DNA of 64,000 nt, from NCBI GenBank assembly GCA_963847085.1, contig CAWJYO010000011.1, forward strand, positions 783,703 through 847,702. Reading direction: 5' to 3'. Of the stretch, positions 27,260 through 35,883 are shown one piece after another; position 1 is the stretch's first letter; the number at the start of each line of letters is the position of its first letter. Both the position numbers and the translations under genes were made by a program. The notes under the pieces were generated by a model. It was not told where the DNA came from and made no database searches. It was given only the letters and a program-made list of their open reading frames with translations. This stretch comes from Ilyomonas sp963847085. GTDB lineage: Bacteria > Bacteroidota > Bacteroidia > Chitinophagales > Chitinophagaceae.

Positions 27260-27432
27260 AAATGAGCAAAATGTGATGATGTTATCATTCATTCAAGGCG
27301 GAATCTATTATTTATACAGTCTTTGTTTTTGCCATAAAAACAAACCTTTCTCTTATCTGATTCCTAAAAAATAATTTTTCACATTATCACACTTTACCAA
27401 CGGTATCTTTGACTATTATAGCTGATAAAAAC

Positions 27433-28336
27433 ATGTCGTTACAGGTATCTAATCTGGTAAAATTATATGGCGAACAAAAAGCGGTGAACAACATTTCTTT
27501 TGCTATTCAAAAAGGCGAGATTGTTGGTTTTTTAGGTCCGAATGGTGCAGGCAAAAGCACCACTATGAAAATGATTACCGGCTATTTACAACCAGATGGC
27601 GGGAGCGCATTAGTTTGTGGCATTAATGTGGCCGACAATCCTATTGAAGTGAAGAAAAGGATTGGTTATTTGCCAGAAGCCAATCCGTTGTATTACGATA
27701 TGTATGTGCGGGAATATCTGCAATTCATTGCCGGTGTTCATCAAATAAAAGAGCGCAAAAGAAAACATCAACCGCGTGATTGAACTAACAGGTTTAACTA
27801 TCGAAAGCAGAAAAAAAACCGGGCAATTATCGAAAGGCTATAAACAACGCGTGGGCCTTGCAGCAGCGCTTATTCACCAGCCTGAAGTATTGATTTTAGA
27901 TGAGCCAACCAGTGGCCTTGACCCAAATCAAATCATCGAAATCCGCAACGTAATTAAAGAAGAGGCAAAGAACAAAACGGTTTTGTTTTCATCACATATT
28001 TTAAGCGAAGTAGAGGCAATATGCAGCCGTATTATTATCATTAATAAAGGACAATTAGTAGCTGACGATACGATACAAAATTTAGGCAAAACCAAAAGTG
28101 GAAAATCCGTTGCTGTTACATTTGACAAGCCTGTTGATGATTTGTTATTGCAAAATTTACCGTCGGTTACAAAGGTGAATAAAACAAACAATGCTTCTTT
28201 TTCTTTACAAACCAGCAACGATGTGGATACAAGAAGACAATTGTTAGAACTGGCGTTGCAACATAACTTCAACATTGTGTCTCTGCAATCGGAAGAAAAC
28301 AATCTGGAAGAAGTATTCAGGCAATTAACAAAATAA
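27433..28336 (+). CDS. gldA: gliding-motility-type ABC transporter ATP-binding protein, frameshifted
   Basis: Both halves of an ABC ATPase of about 300 residues are present. The first carries Walker A (GFLGPNGAGKSTTMKMITGY) and runs in one frame to about 27,760. The second has the signature LSKGYKQRVGLAAALIHQP, Walker B (VLILDEPTSGLDPNQI), the switch His (LFSSHILSEVEAICSR) and the C-terminal domain. Joining them needs one indel near 27,752-27,770, where AKENINRVIELTGL is the expected reading. Length, sequence and position next to DUF2461, ubiE and porT match GldA of Bacteroidota, the ATPase of the GldAFG transporter linked to gliding. ATG 27433 (MSLQVSNLVKLYG) is preferred to 27409. gldF and gldG are not in the window. 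Confidence 0.85.
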
Positions 28337-28343
28337 GCGGTGA

Positions 28344-28458
28344 AGCTGTGAGCTGTGAGTTGCGAGCATTGAATATGAAAGATTGACAATTGAAGATTGC
28401 CGTGTTATTTGTTTCGACCTTACTCGCAGCTCGTAGCTCACAACTCATACCTCGCAGC
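28344..28458. repeat. heptad inverted repeat (GTGAGCT-type units)
   Basis: Downstream of gldA, three tandem heptads on the left (GTGAGCT, GTGAGTT, GCGAGCA; 28348-28368) face five tandem heptads on the right. The right-hand units are CTCGCAG, CTCGTAG, CTCACAA, CTCATAC and CTCGCAG (28423-28457). The arms are complementary and could fold into a long hairpin acting as terminator. Two further spacers in the window show the same head-to-head heptad layout with other unit sequences. Confidence 0.6.
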
Positions 28459-28472
28459 TTAAAACTCAATAT

Positions 28473-29144
28473 ATGCTTCAACAATCCACACTTGCTTTTT
28501 TAAAAAATCTGAAAAAGAATAACAACAAAGAATGGTTTGATACGAACCGTAAAGTTTATGAAGCTGCACGTACCAACTTCATCAACTTGATTGGTGAAGT
28601 CCTGCAAACTCACGGCAAAAAAGATGAGGATTTAGCTTCGCAAAGTGCTAAAGAAACGGTGTTTCGCATTAACCGCGACATTCGGTTTAGCAAAGATAAA
28701 ACGCCTTATAAAACACATTTGGCGGCTGGTTTCGGTCGTGGTGGTAAGAAGAGTATGTATGCCGGTTATTATCTTCATATTGAGCCGGGCAACAACAGCA
28801 TGATTGGCGGCGGATTGTGGATGCCGGAAGCTGATGTATTGAAAAAAATAAGACAGGAAATTGATTATTCGTTTGATGAGTTTTCCAATATTATTCATAC
28901 TAAAAACTTTGAAAAAATATACGGCGATTTGGATAAAGACAAAGAATTGATATTAAGCCGTCCGCCAAAAGGATATGATGATACGAACAAAGCCATTGAA
29001 TATCTAAAGCTCAAAAGTTTTATTGCTTCGAAGCCTTTGAACGATGAGGAACTGACCGATAAAAATGTGGTAAAAACAATAACCGAATCGTTGGAAGCTT
29101 TGCAGCCGTTGCTACTTTTTTTAAACAGAGCTATTGAAGGTTAA
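28473..29144 (+). CDS. DUF2461 family protein
   Basis: A 223-residue cytosolic protein with the family signature: the N-terminal FLKNLKKNNNKEWFDTNR, the core FRINRDIRFSKDKTPYKTH, then GYYLHIEPGNNSMIGGGLW, and the C-terminal PLNDEELTDKN. It matches DUF2461 (TIGR02453) along its full length. Members are widespread in Bacteroidota; no reaction is established. It lies between gldA and ubiE on the same strand, 39 bases before ubiE. Confidence 0.92.
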   Translation: MLQQSTLAFLKNLKKNNNKEWFDTNRKVYEAARTNFINLIGEVLQTHGKKDEDLASQSAKETVFRINRDIRFSKDKTPYKTHLAAGFGRGGKKSMYAGYYLHIEPGNNSMIGGGLWMPEADVLKKIRQEIDYSFDEFSNIIHTKNFEKIYGDLDKDKELILSRPPKGYDDTNKAIEYLKLKSFIASKPLNDEELTDKNVVKTITESLEALQPLLLFLNRAIEG

Positions 29145-29183
29145 CAAACGTCTTTTTATTTACCCTTTATCTTCGCAACACTT

Positions 29184-29927
29184 ATGTCGCAGTTCGCTCA
29201 CGATGATATTGTGCCGTTTCAAAACAGCCGGCTTACCAAGAAGCAGCAGGTGGCTACAATGTTTGATAACATTGCTTTCCGCTATGACTTCCTCAATCAT
29301 TTTTTAACCGCCGGAGTAGATGCCTGGTGGCGAAAAAAAATGATTCTTTCGTTAAAAAATATCCATCCGCAAATGGTGTTGGATGTAGCTACCGGCACGG
29401 GTGATGTTGCTTTATTAACCCATAAATTATTATCGCCAAAACAAATTATTGGTGTTGACATTTCGGAAGGAATGTTAGAATTGGGAAGAGAAAAAGTGGG
29501 CAAAAACAAATTGCAAAACAGCATTCAATTGATGAATGCCGATAGCGAAAATCTTCCATTTCCAACCGATCATTTCGATGCCATTACTGTTGCATTTGGT
29601 GTAAGAAATTTTGAGCATCTGGAAAAGGGCTTAACAGAAATGCTTCGTGTGCTAAAGCCTGGCGGAAAGCTGGCTGTGCTTGAGTTCTCGCAACCTAAAA
29701 ATAAATTGTTCAAAGCCTTTTGCAACTTTTATAACAACGTGATTGTGCCTGGTGCCGGGCGTTTTTTTGCCAAAAACAAAGACGCGTACAATTATCTCAA
29801 CCATTCTGCTAAAGTGTTTCCTGAACGGGAACAGTTTACCTCTATTCTTAGCCATGTAGGTTATCAAAACGTTTCTTACAAAGCATTAAGTCTGGGCATT
29901 TGTTGCCGGTATGAAGGCAGCAAATAA
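29184..29927 (+). CDS. ubiE: demethylmenaquinone methyltransferase
   Basis: The product has 247 residues. It is a SAM-dependent methyltransferase of the UbiE/MenG family: NIAFRYDFLNHFLTAGVDAW, the SAM motif I VLDVATGTGDVALL, ITVAFGVRNFEHLEKGL, and LRVLKPGGKLAVLEFSQP. It methylates demethylmenaquinone in the last step of menaquinone synthesis; Bacteroidota use menaquinone, so menG is an equally apt name. Next on the strand comes an ORF6N gene and then porT, a neighbourhood of ubiE and porT that is common in the phylum. Confidence 0.95.
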   Translation: MSQFAHDDIVPFQNSRLTKKQQVATMFDNIAFRYDFLNHFLTAGVDAWWRKKMILSLKNIHPQMVLDVATGTGDVALLTHKLLSPKQIIGVDISEGMLELGREKVGKNKLQNSIQLMNADSENLPFPTDHFDAITVAFGVRNFEHLEKGLTEMLRVLKPGGKLAVLEFSQPKNKLFKAFCNFYNNVIVPGAGRFFAKNKDAYNYLNHSAKVFPEREQFTSILSHVGYQNVSYKALSLGICCRYEGSK

Positions 29928-29991
29928 ATTCGTTGTTTCATTCTTTTGAAAAAGAAAACGAAGATATATTCGCTTTGTAGAACCTTCATTT

Positions 29992-30555
29992 ATGACTATT
30001 ATTCAAAGCATTCAAAACCGCATTTATGAAATCAGAGGTGAAAGAGTGATGCTGGATTTCGATTTAGCGGCTCTTTACGAAGTAGAAACAAAAGCATTGA
30101 ACCAGGCTGTTAAAAGAAATTACAAGCGCTTTCCCGAAGACTTTATGTTTAGACTTACGCCAATCGAATGGGAGATGATGCGGTCACAAATTGTGACCGC
30201 ATCATCAAACGATTTGTCTGAAGGAATTCGAATCATTAACTCATCACAAAATAAAAGAAATACTAACATAACGCCCTATGCCTTTACCGAACAAGGCGTT
30301 GCCATGCTGAGCGGCATTCTCAATTCCGATAGAGCCATCAATATGAACATTGCCATTATGCGGGCGTTTGTAGAAATCAGAAGAATGATTTTGTATCAAT
30401 CCGACCTCACAGAACAACTACAACAATTGAAAGAAAGAATGGGAGAACACGATGCACAGCTTTCACAAATTTATGATGCCATCGAAAACTTATTGGATGA
30501 AAACGCATCGCAAAGAAAATGGGAAGGCAGGAAGCGTATTGGTTTTCACAAATAA
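29992..30555 (+). CDS. ORF6N-domain DNA-binding protein
   Basis: The product has 187 residues with an N-terminal ORF6N domain (IYEIRGERVMLDFDLAALYE, then FPEDFMFRLTPIEWE) and a C-terminal helical part ending in a coiled coil (LTEQLQQLKERMGEHDAQL). These proteins are related to phage antirepressor/KilA-N proteins and are usually carried by mobile DNA. Here it is wedged between ubiE and porT. Its coding sequence contains a perfect 33-bp palindrome at 30174-30206. DNA binding is inferred from the family. Confidence 0.9.
   Translation: MTIIQSIQNRIYEIRGERVMLDFDLAALYEVETKALNQAVKRNYKRFPEDFMFRLTPIEWEMMRSQIVTASSNDLSEGIRIINSSQNKRNTNITPYAFTEQGVAMLSGILNSDRAINMNIAIMRAFVEIRRMILYQSDLTEQLQQLKERMGEHDAQLSQIYDAIENLLDENASQRKWEGRKRIGFHK
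30174..30206. repeat. 33-bp perfect palindrome inside the ORF6N gene
   Basis: GATGATGCGGTCACAA at 30174-30189 and its exact complement at 30191-30206 flank a single A. It encodes part of EMMRSQIVTASS in the ORF6N protein, so both DNA symmetry and coding are kept. It could be an operator for autoregulation or an RNA hairpin. Confidence 0.7.
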
Positions 30556-30659
30556 ATGCGATGCCACTTCATCTCTCATTCATCATAAAATAAACCTAAC
30601 CTAAAACCGTTTATAAGAAAACATTTTTAAATGCGCATTTTTACTTTTAAATCAAAATT

Positions 30660-31414
30660 TTGTTCCAAAATATAAGTAAAACAAAAAAGCCAGTTGTTTA
30701 TAAAGTGGGAAAGCCGTTTGTAATTGCGTTATTTTTAATAACAATCATTGTACAAGCGAAAGCGCAGGATAAACAAATTTACCGGGAAGAGCGCGACAAT
30801 GCGCCCTATTATTTCGGATTGTCGCTGGGTTACAACAATTCGTATTTGCATCCTGAAAAACATCCTCTGTTTCTGCAGAACGACAGTGTATTAAGTGTTG
30901 AGCCGGGTGCGAGTGGTGGCATTGCATTGGGATTGCTGGCAACCGCAAGATTGAACAAGCGTTTCGAAGCTCGCTTTCATCCCCAGCTTATTTTAGGAGG
31001 TTCTAAATATCTTACTTATGTTATAAAATATCCATCGCCTATTGAGCCTGCCATTCAAAAGAAAACCATTCCGTCAACCATTGTTTCTTTTCCCTTGCAA
31101 ATGAAGTTTAACTCTGATCGCATTGGTAATTTTCGGGTGTATATGTTGGGCGGTTTTAAGTATGATATTGATGTGGCAAGCAATGCCGGCGCACTCGATG
31201 CTGAAAACCTTGTAAAGCTTAGGAAATCGTATTTGGGTTATGAAGCAGGATTGGCTTTAATTTTTATTTTCCGGTAGTAACCATTGCTCCTGAAATTAAA
31301 GTAAGCAACGGATTAACCAATGTTCATGACCGCGATGCTAACCTGAAATATTCCAATGTATTGAACCAATTGCAATCAAGAATGCTTACGTTCTCTCTTA
31401 TTTTTGAACGATGA
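30660..31414 (+). CDS. porT: type IX secretion system outer-membrane protein PorT, frameshifted
   Basis: A beta-barrel protein of about 250 residues with a signal peptide (VIALFLITIIVQAKAQ) and PorT-like body (YYFGLSLGYNNSYLHPE, then STIVSFPLQMKFNSDRIGNF, then KSYLGYEAGLAL). The frame stops early at 31277. One base restores GLGFNFYFPVVTIAPEIKVS and the end LNQLQSRMLTFSLIFER, stopping at 31412-31414. The lost base is most likely a G in a GG(G) run near 31,250. The first codon of this frame is TTG 30660. An ATG at 30631 in another frame may be the true start if a second indel exists. PorT is needed for T9SS secretion of cargo and gliding adhesins. Confidence 0.85.
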
Positions 31415-31445
31415 TGTTTGGTTTCGCAATAATAAATTCATCTCA

Positions 31446-32219
31446 TCAAAACCGATAGCTGTACCCAGCCATCACAACGGCAGCACCTGTATTGTTTTTG
31501 CCATCGGCTGCATCTTTTTGAATATTAATAAAGCCGTAGTTACCGCCACCTTCCACAAACACAGTGCTTCTGCCAATGGTAAAAGATACACCCAAATGAC
31601 CTTCTATGCCTGCATTCAATTTGTTCAAACTACTAAGAACACTTGAATCGCTGTTGAACGAAAAGGCGCCTAAACCTTGTAATGGCTGCGTGCCGCCTGC
31701 ATCTAAATAAATTTTGCTGTTTCCTTCCGTTTTGGCTTTCGCGGCCATCAGCAGCGAAGCAAACGGTCCGGCATCTGCATAGATCCGGAACGGAGAATAA
31801 CCCAGCCGAACACCAAATTTAGCCAGCACCGGAAGCATAAGGTAGGATAGCTTCACTTCGTTCTTGAAATTGCCGTATAAATAAGTGGGTGGCGTTTGGT
31901 TTTGTGCCCGAAAATAAATATCCGCCTCAGCAGGAGTAGGAAATGCCTGCACACCATTTTTTTTTCCACCCTGAGATGAATATTCCAGCATAGGTTGCAA
32001 CGAAAACAAATCGGAAATGTGCCACTCGGCAAACATGGCTGCATCAGGCCCAAGGCGGGATTGATAACCTGTATTCACCGGAGTTTGATTGCTACCTGGC
32101 GCACTTAAATTAGGGATGCTGATGCCACCTTTTGCACCAATGCTGATGCCTTGCGAATAAGTTGTACCAAATGCGGCAAAGCAGAAGAGAATGAGTAAAA
32201 AAAGGAGTTGATTTTTCAT
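31446..32219 (-). CDS. porin-family outer-membrane beta-barrel protein
   Basis: The product has 257 residues from ATG 32219 (MKNQLLFLLILFCFAAFGTT, a clear signal peptide); the longer upstream extension is unlikely. The body alternates in beta-barrel fashion (GISIGAKGGISIPNLS, LEYSSQGGKKNG, YLMLPVLAKFGVRLG, and the terminal VVMAGYSYRF). It matches outer-membrane beta-barrel proteins of the PF13568 type. It is convergent with porT, with only 31 bases between stops. Function is unknown. Confidence 0.85.
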   Translation of the reverse strand: MKNQLLFLLILFCFAAFGTTYSQGISIGAKGGISIPNLSAPGSNQTPVNTGYQSRLGPDAAMFAEWHISDLFSLQPMLEYSSQGGKKNGVQAFPTPAEADIYFRAQNQTPPTYLYGNFKNEVKLSYLMLPVLAKFGVRLGYSPFRIYADAGPFASLLMAAKAKTEGNSKIYLDAGGTQPLQGLGAFSFNSDSSVLSSLNKLNAGIEGHLGVSFTIGRSTVFVEGGGNYGFINIQKDAADGKNNTGAAVVMAGYSYRF

Positions 32220-32336
32220 GGCAGAAAGTAGTTTTAAAACAATAAGGTTGCAGAAGAAACAAAAGGTATGTATAAATGTATTTAGCCACCACAACCTTTT
32301 CTGTATCAAATGTAAACAATAAACAATCATCGTAAT

Positions 32337-32379
32337 AAAAACAAAGGCTGATGAAGCAAGTTCATCAGCCTTTGTTTTT
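32337..32379. terminator. bidirectional terminator, 18-bp perfect stem
   Basis: AAAAACAAAGGCTGATGA (32337-32354) pairs exactly with 32362-32379 around a 7-base loop. The A-rich and T-rich outer arms make it a terminator in both directions. It lies 13 bases past the stop of the small minus-strand gene that begins at 32611. The right arm ends in the recurrent TTTGTTTTTGC motif (32371-32381). Confidence 0.85.
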
Positions 32380-32392
32380 GCCCAAAAATTGA

Positions 32393-32611
32393 TTAGCTTC
32401 CTATTTGTCGCGTGTTGCTGTCATGGTTTCCTCTCGTATCATTTCCGCTTTTGTTCGAGCCAATATTTTTGCGATAAGCTTTTTCAACTTCCGGTTCAAA
32501 TTTCGGATCTACATCTTCGTTAGGCAATGTATTCTTTTCCGAATTTTGTTGGGAAGCGTTATTGGCGGTAGGCTCATTAATACTAAAGTCTTCTGTTTCT
32601 TTTCCCGGCAT
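32393..32611 (-). CDS. small hydrophilic hypothetical protein
   Basis: 72 residues from ATG 32611 (MPGKETEDFSINEPTANNAS), rich in Asn, Glu and Lys, without signal peptide or membrane segment and probably disordered. A longer upstream frame exists but looks non-coding. It is followed by a strong terminator. No family recognised. Confidence 0.5.
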   Translation of the reverse strand: MPGKETEDFSINEPTANNASQQNSEKNTLPNEDVDPKFEPEVEKAYRKNIGSNKSGNDTRGNHDSNTRQIGS

Positions 32612-32660
32612 AATCGTTTTGTTTTTATAGGTTAAACAATAATTGGATAAAAACAAACTC

Positions 32661-32718
32661 TAAGCCAAGAGGTGAGCGGTGAGTAAATGCCTTGCTCTCA
32701 CCATTCACTACTTACTAT
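32661..32718. repeat. short heptad inverted repeat (GTGAGCG-type units)
   Basis: GTGAGCG GTGAGTA on the left faces CTCACC ATTCACT ACTTAC on the right across about 12 bases, just after the porW stop at 32720 on the minus strand. The layout is the same as the repeat after gldA, with degenerate units. Confidence 0.4.
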
Positions 32719-32719
32719 A

Positions 32720-35700
32720 TCAAAATTTAGTCGGCAATGCTTTTTTCAAAATGGTTTTGTAGCCTTCCAAATCTTTGTTTTCGTTCAATAAATCGAAATT
32801 CGCCTGGCTAATCATAATGAAACTAAACTTATCGGGCGTGAGCCATGGTAATATTTTTCCGGCGGTAATGGGCTTTACTTTATCAATATAATCCAAAGCA
32901 CCAACCGCATCGGTAAACGGACCAATCAGCACCAAATTATAACGGTCATCCAGCTTTACATTGTTTGCATTCAGTTGTGGCATGTTATAAAAGGTTTGCT
33001 TGTCGTAACGGTTAAAAGCATTCTTCGCTTCGTTGGCAAAAACGGGCGCCACTTTATCCAACAACAACACAATAAACTGCGGATCGGCAGGATTGTATTT
33101 GAACGCTTTGGCAACCACTGGTTTAGCACTTGTTGAGTCGGTTTTTATCACCGGCGCTTTTGCCACAGGCGGTGGTTTAGAAACAATCGAATCGGTATGT
33201 ACACGCACAGGTTTATTAGCCGTTACTTCGGTTGAATTCAAATTGATAATGGGCGAAGTGCCGCTGTCTTCATTGCGCGTAACCTGCAGTTTGGTAAGAT
33301 AACTTTCAATTTCTTTTCTTCTCCTCAGCACATCAATCATGGTAGCTGCTTTCTCCGGCTAACGGCGATTTGGTAAACTGCGTTTCAATGTTTTGCAACT
33401 CGCGCATAGCCGCACTGTCGTTGTGTTCCGACACATAATAGATAGATTCAATGTACAGCAGTTGCGGCGTCCAGTAACTGTTGCCATACAAACTGTCGGC
33501 AATTGCTTTTTGTTTTTTTGCTTCTGCAAAATTGCCTTCAATAAAAGCGTTATAAATGCTATCGTAAGCACGTGTTGCAGGGTTTTTTTCGCTTCGCTCA
33601 GATATTTTCGTATGATGATTATTTTGTAAAGAAGCCAGCGACTTTCCGTTGGGATAATCTTTCTTTAATAATGATAGTGCCGAATCGGCGCCAAACTTAT
33701 TGTTTAATTTGGTGTAACAGTAATATAAATTCAGTAAAGAAGGCTCGCGGTATTGGCTGCTATCTTCTGCCCTTTTCATATTTTCATACATCTCAATTGC
33801 TGCAGGATAATTCAGTAAATCTTCCTGAAACAACACACCGCTTTTAAAATAATTTTCAGCAATGGTATTGTTTGAGGTACCAATTTGGCAGGCGTTAGCG
33901 GTAAACCGGCTTCAAGGTCTTCTACCGACTGCGGAACCGGAGGCGGTGCAGATTGCGTCTACCGTTGGCTTTCATGCCATTTGCGGCGTTGCCACTGCAT
34001 CTACATCATTACCCATTTGCTGCTGCGAAAGGATGGCAGCATCAACCGCCGACTGCCTGCGCCAGTTGTCAACATTCTGGCGGTTACCCCAACGTTGTTT
34101 AAACTCGTTTGCACCTCTGTTTTTTAAACTGCTGTTATTAAAATACCAATCTGTTGAAGAAGACGGGTTTTGAAACAGTTGCGCCTGTGCCTGCAAATCC
34201 TGCGAAGGATTGAGATTGTTGCTGCCGTAATTGAGTTGATTCTTCGCTCAAACCTTGTGCGCGGCGTATTTGCCGTAAGGCTTTTTTTAAATAAGCCATC
34301 CGTTGCGCTTCGGGCATAGCGGCCACTTTTTGCAGGCTGTCTTGTTTATCAACATTTATTAAATAGTTAGCAATCTTAAACAGCACCGGCTGTCTTGTTG
34401 TTAACCGAACCAATTGTGCCGAATCGGTAATGTAGGCGGCGCGTGTGCTATCGTAAAAACGATGCGCTTCCACCCATTTTTTTCCTTCGTAAGAAATATC
34501 AGCCAGCATCAAAAACGACAAGCTTTTTTGCTGCTCGTTGCCCATGCTGCTTTTAATGCTTTGCCTCAACATGTGTTTTGCAGCAGCCGTATCGTTCAGT
34601 TGCATTTGCACTTGTGCAGCCGCATAGTAAATCACATCCCTGTACTGCACATATTTATCACGCTTTGCCATTTTTAAAAGGCTGTTCAGCTTCTCCTGTG
34701 TTGTATTTCCTGTGCTATCATTGTTAATGGTAATGCTGCTTAAATAAGCATTCACTTCCATAATCGGGTCAGGTGTATGATTGGCGCTCCGCTCAAAATA
34801 ATCAGCAGCACTTTTTTTATTACCACTTAAGGCATACATCTGCGCAATCAGGTATTCCCATCTTGCCGATTCTAAACGGTTCTTTGCATCGCCTAATGCT
34901 ACATTCAAATGAAAGGCAGCACTGTCCCATTTTCTTTGGTTATAATACAAATAAGCGAGTGTCTCATGCAACTGGCTTTGCAAGCGTTTTGGAAAGTTCG
35001 GATCGTGTTGTAAAATCTGCAGCAAGCCCTGCGCACGACTATCGTTACCTGTTTCGATATTGGTTCTCGCCATCCATAAAAAATTGGCGTTGCGCACCGG
35101 CTGCGTCTTTACCGTTTTGTAAAGTATACCGGTTTTTTCCTTGTTGGCAACACTAAACACACCATTGTTTCCGCTTTCGTTGCTGCCGATGGGAATATCA
35201 TATCCCTGATCTTTTGGCGCCCAGGCATAATTGATGAATTGAAATGCCGTTAAAGCAGAGTCGAAATTTTTGCGGTAATAATAAGCTTTGCCCAATATGA
35301 AATACATGTCATCAATCCAATCGTTCCGAAGGTCGTGAAGCAATACGCCTGCCGTACAATGATAGATAACCGAATCAATTTCGCCCCGGCTTGCCGCAGT
35401 TGTATTTAAATCGTAATTGTAAAAAGAAAGCAGTTTGCCATAGTCGTCGTTGTGCGCTGTTTTTGCATTGGCAATGATTTGATTCAAATGGTTGTTGGCA
35501 TTGAAATAATAGTTGTAATGCGTAACCATATCCTGGTACAAACGCTTGCCAAAACCAAACTTTTTTTGATCACTTTTTTCAGAAGCCAGCGTGCGGTCTT
35601 CATACTTTTTGGGTTTCTTCAGTTCCACCGTTGTACCGGGTTGAGCAAAAGAAAAAAAGGTGCAAAAACAAAAGGCAATTATGAGTACACAATACTTCAT
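32720..35700 (-). CDS. porW: type IX secretion/gliding TPR protein PorW/SprE, several frameshifts
   Basis: A protein of about 990 residues read in pieces. The intact N-terminal 520 residues (35700-34138) have a signal peptide and many TPR units (DDMYFILGKAYYYRKNFDSA, HETLAYLYYNQRKWDSAAFH). The family-typical FNNSSLKNRGANEFKQRWG and RQNVDNWRRQSA follow in a shifted frame (34196-33972). SVEDLEAGLPLTPAKL lies in a third frame near 33,900. GVLFQEDLLNYPAAIEMYEN begins near 33,836, and the C-terminal part (IDVLRRRKEIESYLTKLQV) runs from about 33,340 to 32,720. Four or more indels are needed. Order and content fit PorW/SprE, the lipoprotein thought to link T9SS machinery parts. The many breaks could mean decay, but the intact family motifs in every piece favour sequencing error. 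Confidence 0.8.
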
Positions 35701-35883
35701 TCAAAACAATTCTCGCATTATAAACTGAAAACGAGGTAAAAATATTTTAAAAGAAGAGGATTGAGGAAAGATTTATGGGCAAAAACAAAAAAGCCATTAG
35801 CAAAATACGTTCTGCAAGCAATAGCACACATAATCACACATGGCTTTGCAAAGCATAAATTCACGTTTGGTTTTACCGCTTTT

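Noticed and set aside
27409..28336. Programmed frameshift in gldA or porT
   Set aside because: No slippery sequence with a downstream structure was seen, and many unrelated genes in the window show similar one-base breaks, so error is simpler.
28344..28458. CRISPR array
   Set aside because: Units are only 7 bases, contiguous and opposed in orientation; no spacers of constant length and no cas genes anywhere in the window.
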